Source: Coptis chinensis (taxonomy: Eukaryota; Streptophyta; Magnoliopsida; Ranunculales; Ranunculaceae). Taken from it: a stretch of 64,000 bases of DNA. Positions 47,221-60,710 of this stretch are shown in pieces; position 1 is the first letter of the stretch; every line of letters starts with the position of its first letter. Position numbers and translations under genes: made by a program. A model generated the notes under the pieces. It ran no database searches, was not told the origin of the DNA, and was given only the letters and a program-made list of their open reading frames with translations. The stretch lies in the NCBI GenBank assembly GCA_015680905.1, contig CM027377.1, forward strand, positions 59,603,501 through 59,667,500, in the 5' to 3' direction.

Positions 47221-50200
47221 GGTACTCTTTGTCACATGCCCCATTTTAGAAGATACACGGTCTAACTACCCCGTGACACCTCAAACGATCTTTATATTTT
47301 CTCGGATGGGTGCCTATTTATAATAAGGATAGACACCTCAAAAAATTTAACTTCCCTTTTTCCAAAATAATCTTTTTTCACCACTCCATCTTTAATGGCC
47401 CTCACCAAGTTTCGCGTCTTGCAAAAAATTTCCAAAATGGTCTTTTTCATCCTTTTTTTGACACTAAATATTACGCCGAGGATGGTACCCTTTACACCAT
47501 AAGCAAGCATTTTATTCCGTAGAATTGGTCTTGTTATTTTATAAAAGTGGTTATTTCCAAACGGACAATTCTTTTGTCCGCGCTAACGGATGCTAACATG
47601 AATTGACTATGGAAATCATCTCTCGAGGTATTTCAAATTCCTATTACAAAACCAAGGAGTACACCTTCGTGATTCACCTTTCGATAATATCCGCATCCCG
47701 ATGTTTGCAACTATCCTTCACGGGCGCTAATACAACCGAAAACCGTGATTGTTTATCAGCGATCTTTTACAAAAGAACCAATTATCTGGATCCAATGGGT
47801 AGCTCATAATGTCCTAGGCACGCTCTAAGACTTCCGAAATAAATAACCAAACCTCCTCCATTTACTGGTCTTGCAGAGTAACCGCAATGATTTTGCATTA
47901 TTAAATTTCTCCGAATGCGATTGACGTACAGAAAAAGGCAGCCCTTTTACCAACCATCGTGGACACTTATCATGATACATTGGGGTTTTTCTAGTACTTT
48001 CCTCATACACCTCTTCTAACAGCCTAACATTCTTACTATTCACTCAAGATGTAGGAACGGATTCTCGAACCCCAACATTGCAAAGAACCATGTCGTGCAG
48101 AACCAACTAAGATTGTTCCATTGACAACATCTTTAATCGAAAATGCATTATGCAACGATTTAATCCCATGGAAGGGTTTCACTTAATTCAACAAGGACTC
48201 GATGACATTATTCAAACGCCGTAACATTATTATCACCAAAATTTTCTTTGAATTTTGTGACCTGCTGACAATAAACTAAGAGGAACAAGCACAATTCTTG
48301 CACGCCCACAACCAATTCTGGCAAATCACACTCTCATAATGGAGAACCACGAAAGATTTTACCGCATGTAGCAAAAAAATGTTGCAACAGTCGCTGTAAC
48401 GGATTGACGGCATAGAAAATCTTATAAACTGATCCCTCCCACAAAAGGATCCTCGCCAAGCATTTAAGGCCAATGAAACCATTTAAATTTTGCAATTTTA
48501 TATTATTTATCATTTTCTTTTTAGTTTTAATTTCCGTGATGGTAATTTGTTTTACTTAATTATTCTCATCATACTCTAATATTTGTTTATCCTTGTCTAA
48601 ACAGTCACATTTTCTTTTCACACATCTTCTACAATGGAAGCTCCAAAGATGATTCCCAACAATCTTTCCATTCATCAATTCTCCCAAGATATGGACATCT
48701 TTTTCAGATACTACATCACTCAAGTTGGTCGATCTCTCTTATTCTACACTCTGAGCATAATGCATTCCCTGTGTTTGGCAACTTATTTTATGATCACATG
48801 GAATATCTACCACCGTCTCCAGTGGTTTCCTTTGAATGGTTTTACACTCACGTGATTGGTAACACCCGACACGCTTTTTATGAGCCAACAAGTATATGGC
48901 TCTAGACCTTCCTCCTCTTCACCAGATCTTCCTATTCAATATATGATAGAGAATGACTTTAATGACTATTCTAGGGAAGATTTTGCTGCCCGGTATGGCG
49001 ATGGCCTTGCCCACGCCAAAGAACGCGGTCGCCGGCCGATGGCCTGACTTCACTATTCCACTAGCTAGTATGACCATGAATGTTTGAACCGCCATGTTAT
49101 TTATTCTTCCTCAACATCATGGGGATTGACATTTTTCCACCGTGATCAAAGTCGCCGCGGTAAGACATTCCATGCATCAGGGCCAAAGAACATACCACCT
49201 TCACATTACAGAACTAGTAATTAAGAATCTTAAGAAGGTTCGGTCTTTCGGCAACACTATATCACCCCGCCAGCACAAAGATGCAGATAGTGCTGGACGC
49301 ATTTCCTCCGCTTTATGCCACCTTTCAGATCGGGTAAAGGTCGACTCTATGTGTCCAACAAACAAGATAATTCGCTCTTTACATTTCGACATGGCGATAC
49401 TCGCAAGGCATTTTAAGAAAGTTCGCTCTTTCCTTGATGATGATAAAATGATAGCTCATCTAGACAATGCAAAGAAGAGGAAGTGGAGGAAGTCCGAAAG
49501 CTATGATAGATTGGCGGATGCAAAGGAATGACATTTCTACGTGGACGAGGCAAGGAGGGACTATCCCCCGCCTAGGTCAGCAATGTGAGTCGATGCATGT
49601 ACATATTTGTTTTACGCTTTGATGTGAAATAAATAAATAACCTAACAAAGCAGGTGCCATACTCTAAAAAAACAGGCTTCTACTTTTATGATGTATAATA
49701 TATAGTGTGTTAAAATAAATTTATGTGGAAGATGTTAGCTATATTTTGCTCAAAGCCTCTCGTGTACACTCTTTCTTCCTCTTAACACTTTGAGGACACA
49801 TCATCCGACCGCTTGGGTGGTGAGAACCTTTGCAAAAAATTAGGCATGCATAGTCAGATATAGTTTACTTAATGTCTAAATAAACGATTTAGTGACAAAT
49901 TCTCGCTTCTCTTCTATGATAAAAATATTTAGAAATCTCACCCTAGCATCAGAATTAGGACTTGTTCTTAGAAACTTAATTTAATAATGTGATGCAATAG
50001 TTTTTACATCTTTTCATGAGCATTCATGCACTCGACTATCATTAAATGTACACAAAGAAGAAGTTTTCGACCTATGGTTAGACAACTTAGTTTCCATATC
50101 CCTGTAAGAATCTAACCAAAAGCCTAAAATGTGTGGATATATGAGTAATGAATAACAGAGGAGTAGTTCTTCCTAATAGAGAAGTTCACACGCCTACTTA

Positions 50201-51371
50201 CTTGATCACTACCCAAATCCCAGAAGAATTTAGGCCTTATTTGGATCGATATATATAGCCAAAATTCACACCAGAAAAAATTTTACCGCTTAGTCGCCCC
50301 CACTAAACCTTTCATTAATCCTTTCTACTTAACCAAAAAAATCATTACCCATCTAGTAACCACAAACAAATAAGCCTACCTAGATGATGAAAGTATGAGA
50401 AATAGGATGAAGTGCGTAAAAATGAAGAGAAAAAACTTTGTCACAAATCAAAATCGCACTGCTTCGTAAGAAAAGAAAAAAAAAAAAAATAGAAATATGT
50501 TTCCAAAAATCAAAAGAAATGTCAAGGTTAGAATTCTCCCCAAAAAAAAAAAAAAAAAATCAAATCAAAAAGGAATACAAAAGCTTGAAAAATCCAAGTA
50601 TGGAAACCCATGTTAGAAGTAGTAAAAGAAAATAAGGATTCTCTATTATAAATATCTCAAGACCTTTATTTCTCATACTTATCATTTTGAATTTTCCATT
50701 CCATTTTCTTCTACACTACCACCTAAGCCCCATAACACCTAATAAAGACCTCTAAATTTCAATTAGGAATAGGATAGTGTGATAATAAGTAGTAGTTGGA
50801 TTCTCGACCTCAATTCCTCTAACCGGGCTATCGAAGATGGAGGAAACGCGGTGCCCATCGCGACACCGGAGATAGCTAAGCTCGAAGTGGAAAAATAAGT
50901 GGAGAAATTCAGGTTTCGACACATACCTGCGGAGAACCTACTTAAGGACGCTTATCCAAAGGATCCAAACGGGCCCCCGCTCAGACATTTCATTATTAGA
51001 TCATCGCATGCATGCTCACTAGATGTTTTGATTATTGTATGTATATTAACTTGAAATTCGAAGCACTAAATCCTTGTTTCCCCGCAAGTGAGATGTCTAG
51101 ATACCGAGATTAATTAAGGAAACAAGCCTTTGTTACCGAAGTCATCAGTAGTATAAATGAAGTTTGTAAGTATATTCTTCCGAAAACTCCTCACGAAGTT
51201 ATAACCTCATTCACTAGGAATTCCTAGTGGTTCAAGGGTCTTGTTGCATAATGGTCAACGCAAACCGACTCAAGGAAATGAGATTTAGCTTAGGGACAAA
51301 TACATTTTGACCACTTATCGTTTTATTGTTCTTCTTGTTTGGCGACGCTGTTACTGCTTCCTTTAAAGGTG
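45175..51371 (+). other. Element 4 3' region, part right of element 3
   Basis: Long region with no recognised domain. Open segments at 45392-45718, 48634-48855, 48856-49047 and 49142-49531 have ordinary-looking composition and could be remains of a third ORF, but I see no motif. It includes an AACGG-rich direct repeat and TATA (46748-46860), a 30-bp A run (about 47189-47217), and from about 49600 to 51371 a stretch matching the complement of element 2 at 15423-16870. The palindrome CACTAGGAATTCCTAGTG lies at 51212-51229. Confidence 0.6.
46748..46860 (+). promoter_or_regulatory. AACGG-repeat region and TATA box in element 4 3' region
   Basis: AAACGGTCATGAACCACATC occurs twice with a 32-bp period (46770, 46802), with further AACGG cores at about 46760 and 46794. 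A TATA box CTATAAATAAG follows at 46850-46860, then a pyrimidine-rich leader (CAACTCTTCCTCTATATTC, CTTCCCTCTACAC). AACGG is the core of plant mitosis-specific activator (MSA) elements bound by three-repeat MYB proteins. That link is inference. Confidence 0.5.
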
Positions 51372-52956
51372 TGGATAAGCACCCAAACCTGTAATATTAA
51401 ACCCCGAGACATAGATTTTGGTCGATTATGTGGTTTAATAATCATAATAATTATATTTTCGTGACTTTGCGTGCTCGCAATTAAAACAACATGTAGATAA
51501 AACATGCAACGGCACGGAATATGAATAATATTTGAAGTTTCCCACTCAACCCCCTCGTGAAGCCCAACAAAGCCCCGACTAGAATGGGTTTCCAAAAGAA
51601 CAAAACCAAACAAGCAGAACGGGTCCACATATAAAGAAGCAAAGAACTCTCAAGCTCAAATCGATAAATCTAGATGCCATTATCATAGTGAAGCTCGCCA
51701 TAATAATCTCGCTTAATTTAACTCCGCTAAGCGACGTAAAGTCATAAAATGCCAAAATTGGCGCCGACCGATTATTATTAAGCCGACTCCACTCTCGGGT
51801 CCGTATAAGTATGACAAGTCAGCATAGGAAAAGTAAAGCGATGGTTTCAATTTGGTATCACCCGGCAAAGAGAGAAGATTATCGTACGCCTAAATTCAAA
51901 CCGTGGTTTGAATTGAAACGAGCTACAAAGATCTAAACTTTTTAATTGAAAGGACAAACAAATGTAAAACAAAACTTTGATTCTCAAAGTTTTGAACAAC
52001 CCAATTAGCAAACAAACAACATCAAATTAAACCGCCTTTCTTCCAACCTATATATATATGAGAGGGTCGCTTCATTATTACTCCCTTCAAGATTTTCATG
52101 CTTTAGCTTCCGCCTCTAGTTAGTTTATTTCCTTCAAGATTTACATTCTCACATTTCCATTCCAAAGAACTTTAAATATCAGAAGTTATTTTACCTTAAT
52201 AATGTACCATTTCTTTTTCTAGTTTAATTCCCTCATTCCCAGATTTATTTACTTAATGTATACAAATAAGTTTTTTATTATTCCTTCTATGACCATGAAG
52301 CATCCCTCGAGAGGGTTATGTCGCGGTAAAAACCGGATTGACTCTTTAATATTCTAGAGTTACTACTTAGGAATTAGGGCTTTAGATTTGACATCCCGTC
52401 CCAAAATGATCAGATCAGACAAAGTTGGATCGGCTGATGCTCTCCGAAAAGTCTCGTCGCGACCCAAAAATGTTCGCGGGCTGACTCCGACTCCGTGTCG
52501 CATGTTCTCTCCAATTCGGCCTAACCGATGTGAATCGAAGCTAGGAGCTGAAATAATATACCGTAGATGAGATATTATTGAAACTCCTTATGCTAGTGAA
52601 AATGCAACCTAGGATGTGGGCATGCACTGTGTGGATCAATATTTCCGACGCCATCTCCTAAAACTTAGACGCATTAGGAGATGTAGGATGTGGTAATATA
52701 AACGTTGAAAAATGACGATGAGTAAGCTGACTAACTCTCTCCCCGTTTATTTTTGTTTACCTACATATAATCGCCAGGAGTAATTTACATTATTTGCATT
52801 ACCGCTAATTTAATTAAAACCAACTAAAAAAGAAACCTAAAAATCCTACTCACCAAAAATTGTAATTACAACAGAACCCATCCCCAGCCCTGTCTGACTC
52901 CATCCCTCACTCGGACCTATCCCACCAAACCCACGAGTAAGGTAACTTGACTAAAA
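51372..52956 (+). repeat. Element 4 3' LTR (family B), end missing
   Basis: Begins TGGATAAGCACCCAAACCTG and follows the 5' LTR as far as GGTAACTTGACTAAAA. The last roughly 130 bp, including the GGACTT array, are absent; element 5 sequence follows directly. Confidence 0.87.
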
Positions 52957-53122
52957 ATGTGAGTCTTTTTAACGCCGATCCTCAAGACGAATCCCACCAA
53001 GACCGGAGTAAATGGAGTGGACGACGACGAAGTTTATCCCTCGGGCCGAGTGTGCATAATAATATACCTTATACCGCTCATATCGATAGTAAATCAAGAC
53101 TGACAGAAAGGTGTTTGACAAT

Positions 53123-53539
53123 TCATACACCACCCCATCCCAGCGCCGCGCCGCTGAAAGCAAAAGTACTGCGACCATTACTCATTCGAGATGGGTAAGA
53201 TTTACACCAAATGATGAGCTGGAGTTCGCGAGGGAAGAGAATAAAAGGGAAGGAAGGAAGGTTGGGAATTTTTGGTACCCATTGTTTACCAGAGGCACGC
53301 TTTGTTCTCGATGAACGTAAGACATTTATACTCGATTCTGAAATAGTAGTTTTGTGGACTAAGGTTAAACTTTGCAAACTACACACTCCTAGAGTTTTAG
53401 AGAAGAAAAAATAGAAGAGGGCCGCTACCCTAATGGTGTACTTTCCTTGTTTTAAACACCGAGGAAAAAAATACACCAGTGAATCTTTAGTCTTTATAGA
53501 TGGATCTTTGAGAAGAGTCTTTAGACATCCGGAGAACAC
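53123..53539 (-). CDS. Element 5 post-integrase coding-like segment (fossil)
   Basis: Contains KQWVPKIPNLPSF, PRELQLIIWCKSYPSR and NGRSTFAF, matching the small ORF at 29164-29340 of element 4. Function unknown. Confidence 0.5.
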   Translation of the reverse strand: MFSGCLKTLLKDPSIKTKDSLVYFFPRCLKQGKYTIRVAALFYFFFSKTLGVCSLQSLTLVHKTTISESSINVLRSSRTKRASGKQWVPKIPNLPSFPFILFPRELQLIIWCKSYPSRMSNGRSTFAFSGAALGWGGV

Positions 53540-53699
53540 TTAACTCATGATAATGTTTAAACATGTTTTGGCCATTTACTTGAAATTAGCTGTCATCGTT
53601 TTCATTTTTCAAAGAGATAGCCCCATAAGGTTTGACAACAGAGAAGGTGAAAGGACCGTACCATCGAAGTTTTTTAGTTTTCCGAAAAATGTAATCTCG

Positions 53700-54700
53700 A
53701 AGTTGTACAACAAAACTTTTGACCAATTTTGAATTCTTTTCTTAATATGTGCTTATCATGCACTCTTTTTCATGTTGGCTTTATAGGATTTCGAAAGAGA
53801 TCATAGGCATCACTCGAATCTCTTCAAGCTCATTTAATTGCAATTTTCGCTTCGCAAGATCGGTGGTATTATAATTTAGGCTTTTGATAGCCTATAGAGC
53901 ACGATGCTCGAAGTTCAACCGAAGATGACAAGGTTTACCAAAAAACGGTAAAGTAAGGGGACATGCCTATGTGTCTTAAAAGTTTGTTCTATATGCCCAC
54001 AAGGCATCGATAATCGGAAGAGACGATCTTTTCTAGATGGATTAACCGTTTTTCTAAAATTGATTTAATCTCTATTAGAGACTTCTACTTGGCCATCGGT
54101 CCGGGAGGATGATCTGGGGTTGCCACTTTGTGAGTAACTCCATATTTCTTTACTAATGATTCAAAAAATTTTATTATAGAAATGTTTTTCCCCATCACTC
54201 AATTATAGGTTTGGGAATGCCAAATCGAGAAAATATGTTCCTTTACTTAAAAATCTGACCGTTTTATGATCATTCACACGACATGCCAACGCTTCAATCC
54301 ATTTTAACACATAGTCAACAACTACTAGTATGTATAGGAAGCCATGACTATTTGGAAAAGGACCCATAAAGTCGATCCCCCATACATAAAAAATTTCTAC
54401 AATTAAAATTGGATTTAAGGGCATCATATTGCGTTGAGTAATGCGCCCTAGCCGGCCGACAAATGGGTTGCATGCTTTGCAATGCTCGCGGTGCATCTTT
54501 AAACAGCGTTAGCCAATAAAATCCACATTGTAGGACCTTTGGCTGCAGTTTTACCATCTTGAAATGACTACCACAAGATTGTTCATGGCAAAAGGATAAC
54601 ACGCCATTATGTTCCCTTCGGGGAATGCAACGGCGACGGGCTTGGTCGGAACAATACTTAAGGAGGTAGGGATCATCCCAAAAAATAAAATTTCAGTGGA
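53700..54700 (-). CDS. Element 5 integrase region (fossil)
   Basis: Blocks [57 protein letters not shown] and [20 protein letters not shown] on the minus strand, then a more decayed C-terminal part. Broken. Confidence 0.82.
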
Positions 54701-54759
54701 TAAGAACTTCTTTCGGTCCGCTCGAGTCCAAGATGAAGGGACCTCTAGGTAACTAGGTA

Positions 54760-56250
54760 GTTTACTATATCAAGATACCAAGGAGATGAAAAATGGAATA
54801 CAAATGTTCATCCGAAATGAATCGCTAGATTGGTTCGACTCATTATTGACATCATTAACGAAGTCGATGATAAATGGTCTGCTACCACGCTCGCAACCTT
54901 TTTTATCTCTAATTTCTAGAGTAAACTCTTGCAAAAGGAGGATCCATCGGATCAACCCTCGCTTGGCATCTTTCTTTGCTAATAGATAACGTATACCGCA
55001 TGGTCGTATGTAACTATTGTAGAAGAACCAACTAGGTAAGGATCTAAACTTATCCAGGCATATACAACCGCTAGAAATTCTTTTCGTGGTGGTATAGTTA
55101 CGCTTTGAGCCGCCATTAAGAGTTTTACTAGCATAGTAAATGACAATTGGTTTGTTCTCTTCCTAAAGCCTCTAAGACAGCCCAATAGTAGATACTCAAG
55201 CGTCACACATTAATTCAAAAGGTTTAGACCAATCAGGTGGTTGAATTATTGAGCTGTAGTCGTATGCATTTTAAGGTCTCAAAAGCTTGTTTGCAATCGA
55301 AAGTGAAGTCAAATAATACATCTTTAAGTAAGAGATTTGTTAAAGGTCGGGCAACCTTTGAGAAATCTTGAATAAATCTCTTATAGAACCCTCAAGGTGG
55401 TCCTAAAATGCACGATTTCCCGAACCTAGTTGGTATAGGCAAGGAAGCAATTTTTTCAATCTTTGCTTTATCGACTTCGATTCCATCCTTCAAAACAATG
55501 TGACCTAGTACTATTCCTTTGTAACCATAAAATGGCATTTTTCCCAATTAAGAATCCAGATTTTTCTTCACAACGCATTCAAAACCTTTTCAAGATTTGA
55601 TAAACAGCTTTATCAAAAAGAATTACCATATAATGAGAAATCGCCCATGAAGACTTCCATAAAACGCTCAACCATATCATCAAGATATGAAGCATACAAC
55701 GTTGGAATGTACCGGTGCATTGCAAAGGCCAAATGACATTCATTTATATGCAAAAGTACCAAAAAGGGCGGTGTGAATGTTGTTTTTCTTGGTCGCCAGG
55801 ATCTATGACGATTTGAAAATATCCTGAAAAGCCATCAAGAAAAACAGTAAAATGCATGACCCGCTAACCGCTCAAGCATCCGATCAATGAACGGGAGTGG
55901 AAAATGATCCTTACGAAAGTGGATCGCATTTTTCGATAGTCAATGCATATTCGCCACTTCACCGAATGCGAGCGGATATGCATTCATCTTTATCATTTCG
56001 CACAACCGTAATTCCGGACTTCTTGGGAACAACATGGACGGACTTACCCAAACACTATCCGGAGATGGGGTCAATAATACCGCATCAAGTAACCTTAAAA
56101 TTTCTTCCCGCATCACATCCTTCATGGTTGGATTTAGACGACGTTTGCGGTTCACGGATGTCTTGGCATTGTCTTCAAGATGTATGCGATGAGTGCACAT
56201 GAGGGTCAATGCCCTTTAATGTCATCGAGACCATCCAATAGCGTAACGGT
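54760..56250 (-). CDS. Element 5 RT and RNase H region (fossil)
   Basis: RT start ([39 protein letters not shown]) at 55940-56209, decayed RT core, then RNase H ([20 protein letters not shown]) at 54979-55206 and its tail near 54770-54955. Broken. Confidence 0.83.
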
Positions 56251-56689
56251 GTTCTTGAATGACCTTAATTAACCGCGGATTCCCGATCGCCAGTCAATTG
56301 TGATGATATGATAATTGGGTGACTACCATCCGGATCTAATTGTAATGCGATTTTAAGTCCTAAGGAATAGGCTTTAAGTCAGGGTGGGGAGGTGGGTATT
56401 AAAGATTCTTGAGGAAAGTCGCCTTCCACAGAGAAAACAGATTTATGTTCATCCAAGTCGCTTTGATAGGATGGTAGTAGAGTCAATTGGTGGTATTGAT
56501 TCTAAAACTCATGTACCTCCTTTGAATAATCATCAACATCAAATTCAGAACCGCCAAAAAGAATGGAATTGGTGTACTTCATCTTCGTGAAAATAGTTTG
56601 TTAAATATTCTTGCACGAGGGTGTCAATCATGTTAATCTCACCATCAATATCATTCTCTGAATTTGTTTCATCAACTTGAACACATTAA

Positions 56690-59060
56690 CCCTCGATGTA
56701 AAGATTTCCGGGACATGGTCATGGACCCATCCCTACAGCTTTTATGAGCGCATTAGCAGCCATGGCAGGAATGGGCCCTAATATGATAGGAATGGAGTCA
56801 CAGCAACTTCTCAGATCCAAAATGACAAAATCTACGGGATAAAAAAATCTTGGACTTTTACAAGGACATTTTCCATAATGCCTTTCGGATGCTTAATGGA
56901 TCGATCGGCTAATTGTAAAGTCATCGTGGTAGGTTTAAGCTCATGTAGACCTAGTTGTTTGAATAAGTAATAAGGAAGTAACTTCACACTAGCTCCTAGG
57001 TCTAGTAATGTCAGAGTCGTGATATACTTATCACCTAATGTGCATGGAACCTGTTGGTCAACCGGGGTCCTTGTATTTTACTATACCATTGTATTCAGTG
57101 ATGGAAGGAAACTGTTCAGTAAGGAAAGCCTGTTGAGGCACATTTGTTCTTCTTTTTGTGGTGCACATGTCTTTCAAAAATTTTGCATGTTTTGGTAATT
57201 GCTTTAGGGCATCGAGAAAAGGTAAGTTTATTGTCAAATTTTTAAAGGTTTCCCTAATTTCATCAAAGTTTTCATCCGTTTTTATTCTTTTGCCAAACGG
57301 GCAGGAAATGGTGCCTTAGGGCGAATTTGGCATAAGGGTCCACCTCCGTTCGCTTCCCAATTTTTAGATTGTGACGTTGAACTTGGGTGTGTCCATTTGA
57401 GGTTCATTATCCAAACAGATTCCTTTGGAACCTCCCGCAGATCGTTTGTTTTATCATCGGCATACCTGGATTTGATTATCAACGGTTTTCCCATCGAAGA
57501 GTAGTGATTGCATTCACCTCACCTTGGGTTGGAGTACTTGTACTGTATATTAGTGAGTTCAAAGGCGGTGTTTGCTCCGTTTTAGGTTCGAACCGCCAGG
57601 AAAAAACACTTTCCTCGCTCTTGTCTTGCGCTTAATTGTTGAATTGATTGTTGGATAGACGTTAGGATTTGTGATTGTTGGTTCATGTAAGCGAAGAACA
57701 TCTCAACTTGTCCTATCAGTAGCAGTGAGGAGGCATAGGTTGTGCAACAGCTTACTAGTTCCACGATTATTGCCGAGAAGTTGTTGATTATAGCCAGAAT
57801 TTGGATTAGCCGGAACAAGGTCATGCGGTTGTTTTGATAGTTAGCATTTGAATTACTTTGAAATTGATTTTGACTTTGTTGGTATTGCTGATTATTTTCC
57901 TTGGCGTATGGAATAAAAATTGTTGATTGGTGAGCGGGTGGATTTGCGAAACCGGAGGAGCCATTTGTTGGTTATTCGGGCGCCAAGCTTAAAAATTAGG
58001 ATCATTGTCTCCATGGTGCATTAGGAATGTTGAATGCACATGCCTCCTCCGGTGTTTGGTTAGGGGTAGCATGTAACAAGGGACAATAAGCATCAAGATG
58101 GTCTGGACTAAGACATAGAACACATGGGGAAGTGTTAACGTTCATGGCCTGTTGTGGAAGTTGATCGTTTACTTGAACTACAAGAGCATCTACTTTTTTA
58201 GTGAGGGTTTCTATCAGTTTTTTCAACTCGGGATCGGGTTTTACCTCAAAAATAGACGTAGCTTTTGTAACATTATCCTTAGATGACCTAGAAGAATTAG
58301 TGTTACCCCAATGTGTACCTTTTTTCGCTTGTTTGTCAAGAAAAGTATATGCTTCAGTAGCTCCTTTGTCCATGAAGCAACCGCCGTTCATTATATCAAG
58401 AGTTTCTTTTTGATGATCGAAAAGTCCATTAAAAAGAATGAACTAACAATGACAGCCTTTGTCTAGTTGGTGATGAGGACATTCTAAAAAGAAGATCAAG
58501 AGTTTACTCCATGCTTCCTTAAAGGATTCATGAGGATTTTGACTTTAAAAGAATTGAATTTTCCAAGCATTTCAAGAAGTTTTCTTCGAAAGTGTAAAAT
58601 TGAAGCATGAAAGCTTTGAACAAGTTTATTCCATGTGTCTATGGATTGTGGCTGTTGTCCCGCTTAGCCAAATTGACGCTTTATCCGCTAAAGTGAATGG
58701 AAACAAACCGGGCAAAGAGTTGTTCCTTAGAGACGGATGGATGGTGAAATGTTGTGGCTACTTGTTGTAGCCTACTTAAGATGATTGTACGGGTTTTCAT
58801 GATCCAAACCATGATACATAGGTAACAAACTAAAAACGTTTGGCGGAATTCGAAAATCACCGACAATGTCCTCAAGTTTGATGCAGTGAAGAAGGTCCTT
58901 CCCTGAAGGTCAGTATAGAAGTTGAAAGGGGCTTCAAATTCTGGATTTTTCCACCATAATGAATGGCGAAAAAATGTGACAAGGAATCTTGTTGATTAAT
59001 AGATGAAGAACTTTGTGGAGGTGAGAACTTACGAATCGCTTATCGTGATTTTTCTCCTAC
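56690..59060 (-). CDS. Element 5 gag and protease region (fossil)
   Basis: Gag blocks near 58681-58875 and 58002-58391 (NGGCFMDKGATEAYTFLDKQ, knuckle-like CVLCLSPDHLDAYCP, FNIPNAPW), gag tail with Gln/Asn-rich stretches (57580-58000), and protease to about 56690. Gly/Cys/Met wording is nearly the same as element 4 gag (24107-24494). Broken. Confidence 0.82.
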
Positions 59061-60710
59061 GATAAGTATGTTCAAATTCTTTAGTAGAACCGGACTTTTA
59101 ATCTCATGCAAAGCATAAACTTAGATCTAATTGACGTAAGGAACTTATTATTACTTGAATTTTATAATTATGTTCAATCATTAGAGTTGAACAACGTAGG
59201 CCTAAGTTGTCGCTAACGAGCTTTGAAACTAGGAATACGTGTACATAAACCAAATGTCACAAGAGAGATATGAGGGAGGCTTTTCCAGCGGCAAGCACGG
59301 TTCTAATTAAGTAACCCTCAATCATCCAAGTTTCCCACCGTTGGAATATGATTAAGAGTTATGGAATTAAAATTTATGCAAGGTCATTTTTTTTTTTATT
59401 TTTTTATTTTTTTTATTTTTAATTATTATTATTATTATTTTTACGATTTATGCAAGGGTGAAAATACAAACATACAAATCGATCTACTTATACTATACTA
59501 GATCGAGTAGCATGTGAAGATATTCTTCTACTCATATCACATATAGCTATCTGAATAGGCAAGGTTGTATCATCGATAAATATTTCCATACGTCATGCAA
59601 ATATACATCGGTAATAATGTATATGTACGCTAATTTGTAAATCGATATTTGTAGTCAGATATCTACAGATTACATGCAAATTTGAATTACTCATAATTAT
59701 TTAGATATGGTAGCATGTGAAAATATTATAATCACGATATATATATACTAAAATGTGAAAACGTAAATAAAGCAACGTATTTTACCTAGACTAAAAATAC
59801 GACTTTTTTGTATTGCATAATAATTCGATTTACGGTCAATACTCATTGAGATTGCAAATGTCATATAGAGAGCAGCTTCACCCCTTAGGGTTTAGAAACA
59901 ACTTACCCAACTCAGATTTTAACCCTCGTTGGAATGTTCTCCTCTTTCATGACAAAATCGACTTATTAAATAACACCATTTTCTAAAATGATGATTTTGC
60001 TCGGTGGAGACAGCGTGCGCGCCGTCGAGATCTTTCCGAATTGAGCTCACATGCGTTATTCAGAGAATTGTAGCCAAAGTTATGGCCAAAATACCAAAAC
60101 ACATCCTAATTACTATGTATAACTCCTAAGTTATAGATGCTAACATGCAAATAATCAATCACTCAGTAATATATATGCTAAACATGTGACTTAGATATAT
60201 ATATATATATATATAACCATGCAGAACAGTTCTATTTTTATGTATATATACATTAATATGTAATTCATGACCCTTAACCGCGATATATATACTCCACAGC
60301 GATTCACATGATTCATACATATTACTAACCTAATAATGCAAAATATAGTCCATTAACTATAACACAATAACTACATACATGTGAAGCATGCAAAAATATT
60401 TAAAATTTGGAACCCGCAAGCTTCCATAAAGTCCACCAAATAAAAGAAACGTGCCACAAATGGACCAAATGTTTCACAAGAAGCTTAGTGATTCTTGTAG
60501 CCTAGTTTCCGTGTCCTAGCATTTGGAACCTGTCACTTCAACCAAAACCGAATGTTTATCAAGAGCAAAAATACGTGGGAAATTTAAAAAAGCGAAGAAA
60601 ACATAAGAAAAAGAAATATATGAAAGGATGAGCGTGGGGGTTTCCCCTTTGGAGCAATTCCAGTTTGCAAGCACAGGTCCTGGGTCTTTAGGAATAAGCG
60701 GGCGGCCATT
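59061..60710 (-). other. Element 5 leader
   Basis: AT-rich, with T-rich and ATT repeats at 59390-59440 and an (AT)n run at about 60193-60217. No recognisable ORF. The PBS-like ATGGCCGCCCGC (minus) abuts the LTR at 60711. Confidence 0.6.

Larger units (their letters stand above)
20440..52956 (+). mobile_element. Element 4: Athila-lineage element (family B) interrupted by element 3
   Basis: Plus orientation. 5' LTR 20440-22169, PBS 22172, leader, gag (23556), protease, RT, RNase H, integrase (to about 29000), 3' region to 30292, element 3 inserted (30293-45174), 3' region resuming at 45175, 3' LTR 51372-52956 lacking its last roughly 130 bp. The GCCCA duplication around element 3 proves the two halves were once joined. 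Without the insertion it is about 17.6 kb, long even for Athila. Many breaks (well over ten). LTR divergence looks around 10% by eye, older than element 3. Confidence 0.88.

Noticed and set aside
50438-50635. Lys-rich ORF
   Set aside because: Made of A runs in the element 4 3' region; complement of the T-rich tract in elements 2 and 3.
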